Shown here in pieces: positions 63,162-64,000 of a stretch of 64,000 nt of DNA. The notes beneath the pieces are model-generated. The model worked only from the letters and a program-made list of their open reading frames with translations, was not told where the DNA came from and did no database searches. The stretch is from Ilyomonas sp965247435. GTDB taxonomy: Bacteria > Bacteroidota > Bacteroidia > Chitinophagales > Chitinophagaceae. The position numbers and the translations under genes are program-made. Numbering within the stretch: the first letter of the stretch is position 1; each line of letters begins with the position of its first letter. The stretch lies in contig OZ252019.1 in NCBI GenBank assembly GCA_965247435.1, positions 3,472,001-3,536,000 of the forward strand, read 5' to 3'.

Positions 63162-63965
63162 ATGCGTCCTGTATCCATTCCTTCTTTCATTATGAAGCAC
63201 TACCAGCCGGGCAATCTGCTGGAGCCGCAGTTGCCGGCGTTGCGGGCTGCTGTCCTGTCGAGATACAGTGACAAGCCGGATATTTCAATCGTTATCCCGG
63301 CTTATAACGAAGAAACCACCATACTGCAAACCTTGTCTTCGCTGGCAGCCAATACGACGGGAAGAACTTTAGAAATTGTAGTGGTGAACAACAACTCCAA
63401 AGACCGCACCGCAGAGCTGGCCGTGGCTGCAGGCGCACGCTGCATATTGGAAACCACGCAGGGCATTACGCCGGCACGCAATGCAGGCCTCGCAGCCGCC
63501 CGCGGCAAGTATATTTTAAATGCAGATGCCGATACCATTTATCCGCCCGACTGGATAGAGGAGATGGTAAAACCACTGACCGCCGGCGGGGAAGTAGCCA
63601 TGGTGTTTGGCCGCTTTGCGTTTATACCGGTGGGCAGCACTACCCGCCATGTGTATGTATGGTACGAATATTTTGCAGAGCTTACCCGTTGGATTAACAA
63701 AACATTTCGCGAAGAAGCTATGAATGTGTATGGCTTTAATTCGGGCTTTCGTAAAACGGACGGCCTCGTAGTGGATGGCTTTACGCACCCGCCGGGTACG
63801 AACGAAGATGGCTGGCTGGCTATGAAGCTGCGCAACAAAGGCTTCGGGAAAATACATTGCGTGGCGCAGCCTAAAGCGATGGTATGGACCACCGACCGGC
63901 GCATACAAATGGATGGTGGCCTGTGGAAGGCCACTGCCAAACGCATGAAGCGACTGATGAGCTGA
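63162..63965 (+). CDS. Glycosyltransferase family 2
   Basis: A 267-residue GT-A fold enzyme: ISIVIPAYNEETTILQTLSS at the nucleotide-sugar site, VVVNNNSKDRTAEL, then NAGLAAARGKYILNADADTI with the DAD metal motif, and GFNSGFRKTDGLVVDGF and TNEDGWLAMKL as acceptor-side motifs. No membrane helix is seen. It follows the response regulator by 33 bp on the same strand, so it may be under the same control. Substrate unknown; envelope polysaccharide is likely. Confidence 0.92.
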   Translation: MRPVSIPSFIMKHYQPGNLLEPQLPALRAAVLSRYSDKPDISIVIPAYNEETTILQTLSSLAANTTGRTLEIVVVNNNSKDRTAELAVAAGARCILETTQGITPARNAGLAAARGKYILNADADTIYPPDWIEEMVKPLTAGGEVAMVFGRFAFIPVGSTTRHVYVWYEYFAELTRWINKTFREEAMNVYGFNSGFRKTDGLVVDGFTHPPGTNEDGWLAMKLRNKGFGKIHCVAQPKAMVWTTDRRIQMDGGLWKATAKRMKRLMS

Positions 63966-64000
63966 GCAAGCCCAATGATATTACCAACCTGCAACCAAAA

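Noticed and set aside
1..64000. CRISPR arrays, IS transposase, prophage structural genes, rRNA
   Set aside because: None could be seen. Only ORF6N, GxxExxY and short repeats hint at mobility.

Overview
The window looks like chromosome from a Bacteroidota bacterium, most likely of the family Chitinophagaceae. The evidence is its gene families: DUF4142, DUF1549/DUF1553 plus DUF1501 proteins, GxxExxY and ORF6N proteins, Bacteroidota-type RND pumps, a SHNLR-type histidine kinase with a stand-alone receiver, many SPII lipoproteins, and several candidate promoters with a -7 box close to TAnnTTTG. Family placement is inference; no rRNA or other marker for species is present. Only one tRNA gene (Cys) was found and no CRISPR array was seen.

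Left part (1-11.4 kb) is mostly housekeeping: the end of a DUF4142 gene, dnaE, a VapBC-like pair whose PIN toxin has lost catalytic acids, a PEBP-like protein, a CysZ-like membrane protein, a 3-methyladenine glycosylase, kdsA, rpiA, a small lipoprotein, dapF with a nucleoside phosphorylase, and tRNA-Cys followed by a strong terminator.

11.5-18 kb is an RND efflux operon that appears to be dying: the TetR-like regulator is in pieces, the adaptor and pump are intact, and the outer-membrane factor carries an in-frame amber stop. A royal-jelly-protein-like gene and about 1.5 kb of gene ruins, including a probable catalase-like relic, follow.

20.9-37.9 kb holds mixed metabolism and repair: an acyltransferase-type membrane protein, exonuclease III, a cupin/SDR pair, a matrixin-like metalloprotease, and a DUF1549/DUF1553 cytochrome plus DUF1501 pair split by an ORF6N gene and a repeat. 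Next come a GxxExxY protein, a sugar isomerase-like protein, tsaD, lipB, a PLP enzyme and a nucleotidyltransferase. 38-44.7 kb has the DUF47/Pit phosphate uptake pair, a PIG-L deacetylase, and a three-gene ribose salvage unit (ribokinase, exported ADP-ribosylglycohydrolase, sugar permease).

44.8-53.8 kb has one AT-rich AlbA_2 ATP-binding gene, apparently acquired, and a second RND system on the minus strand in which an acyltransferase gene lies between pump and TolC. 53.9-59.8 kb is the most interesting unit: a minus-strand operon of an ECF-like sigma factor, a one-pass TPR protein with anti-sigma topology, a membrane-anchored subtilisin-like protease and a secreted TPR-CHAT protease with a C-terminal membrane anchor. 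It reads like a protease-controlled sigma circuit. The window ends with a secreted protein of unknown role, a PAS histidine kinase, its single-domain response regulator and a family 2 glycosyltransferase.
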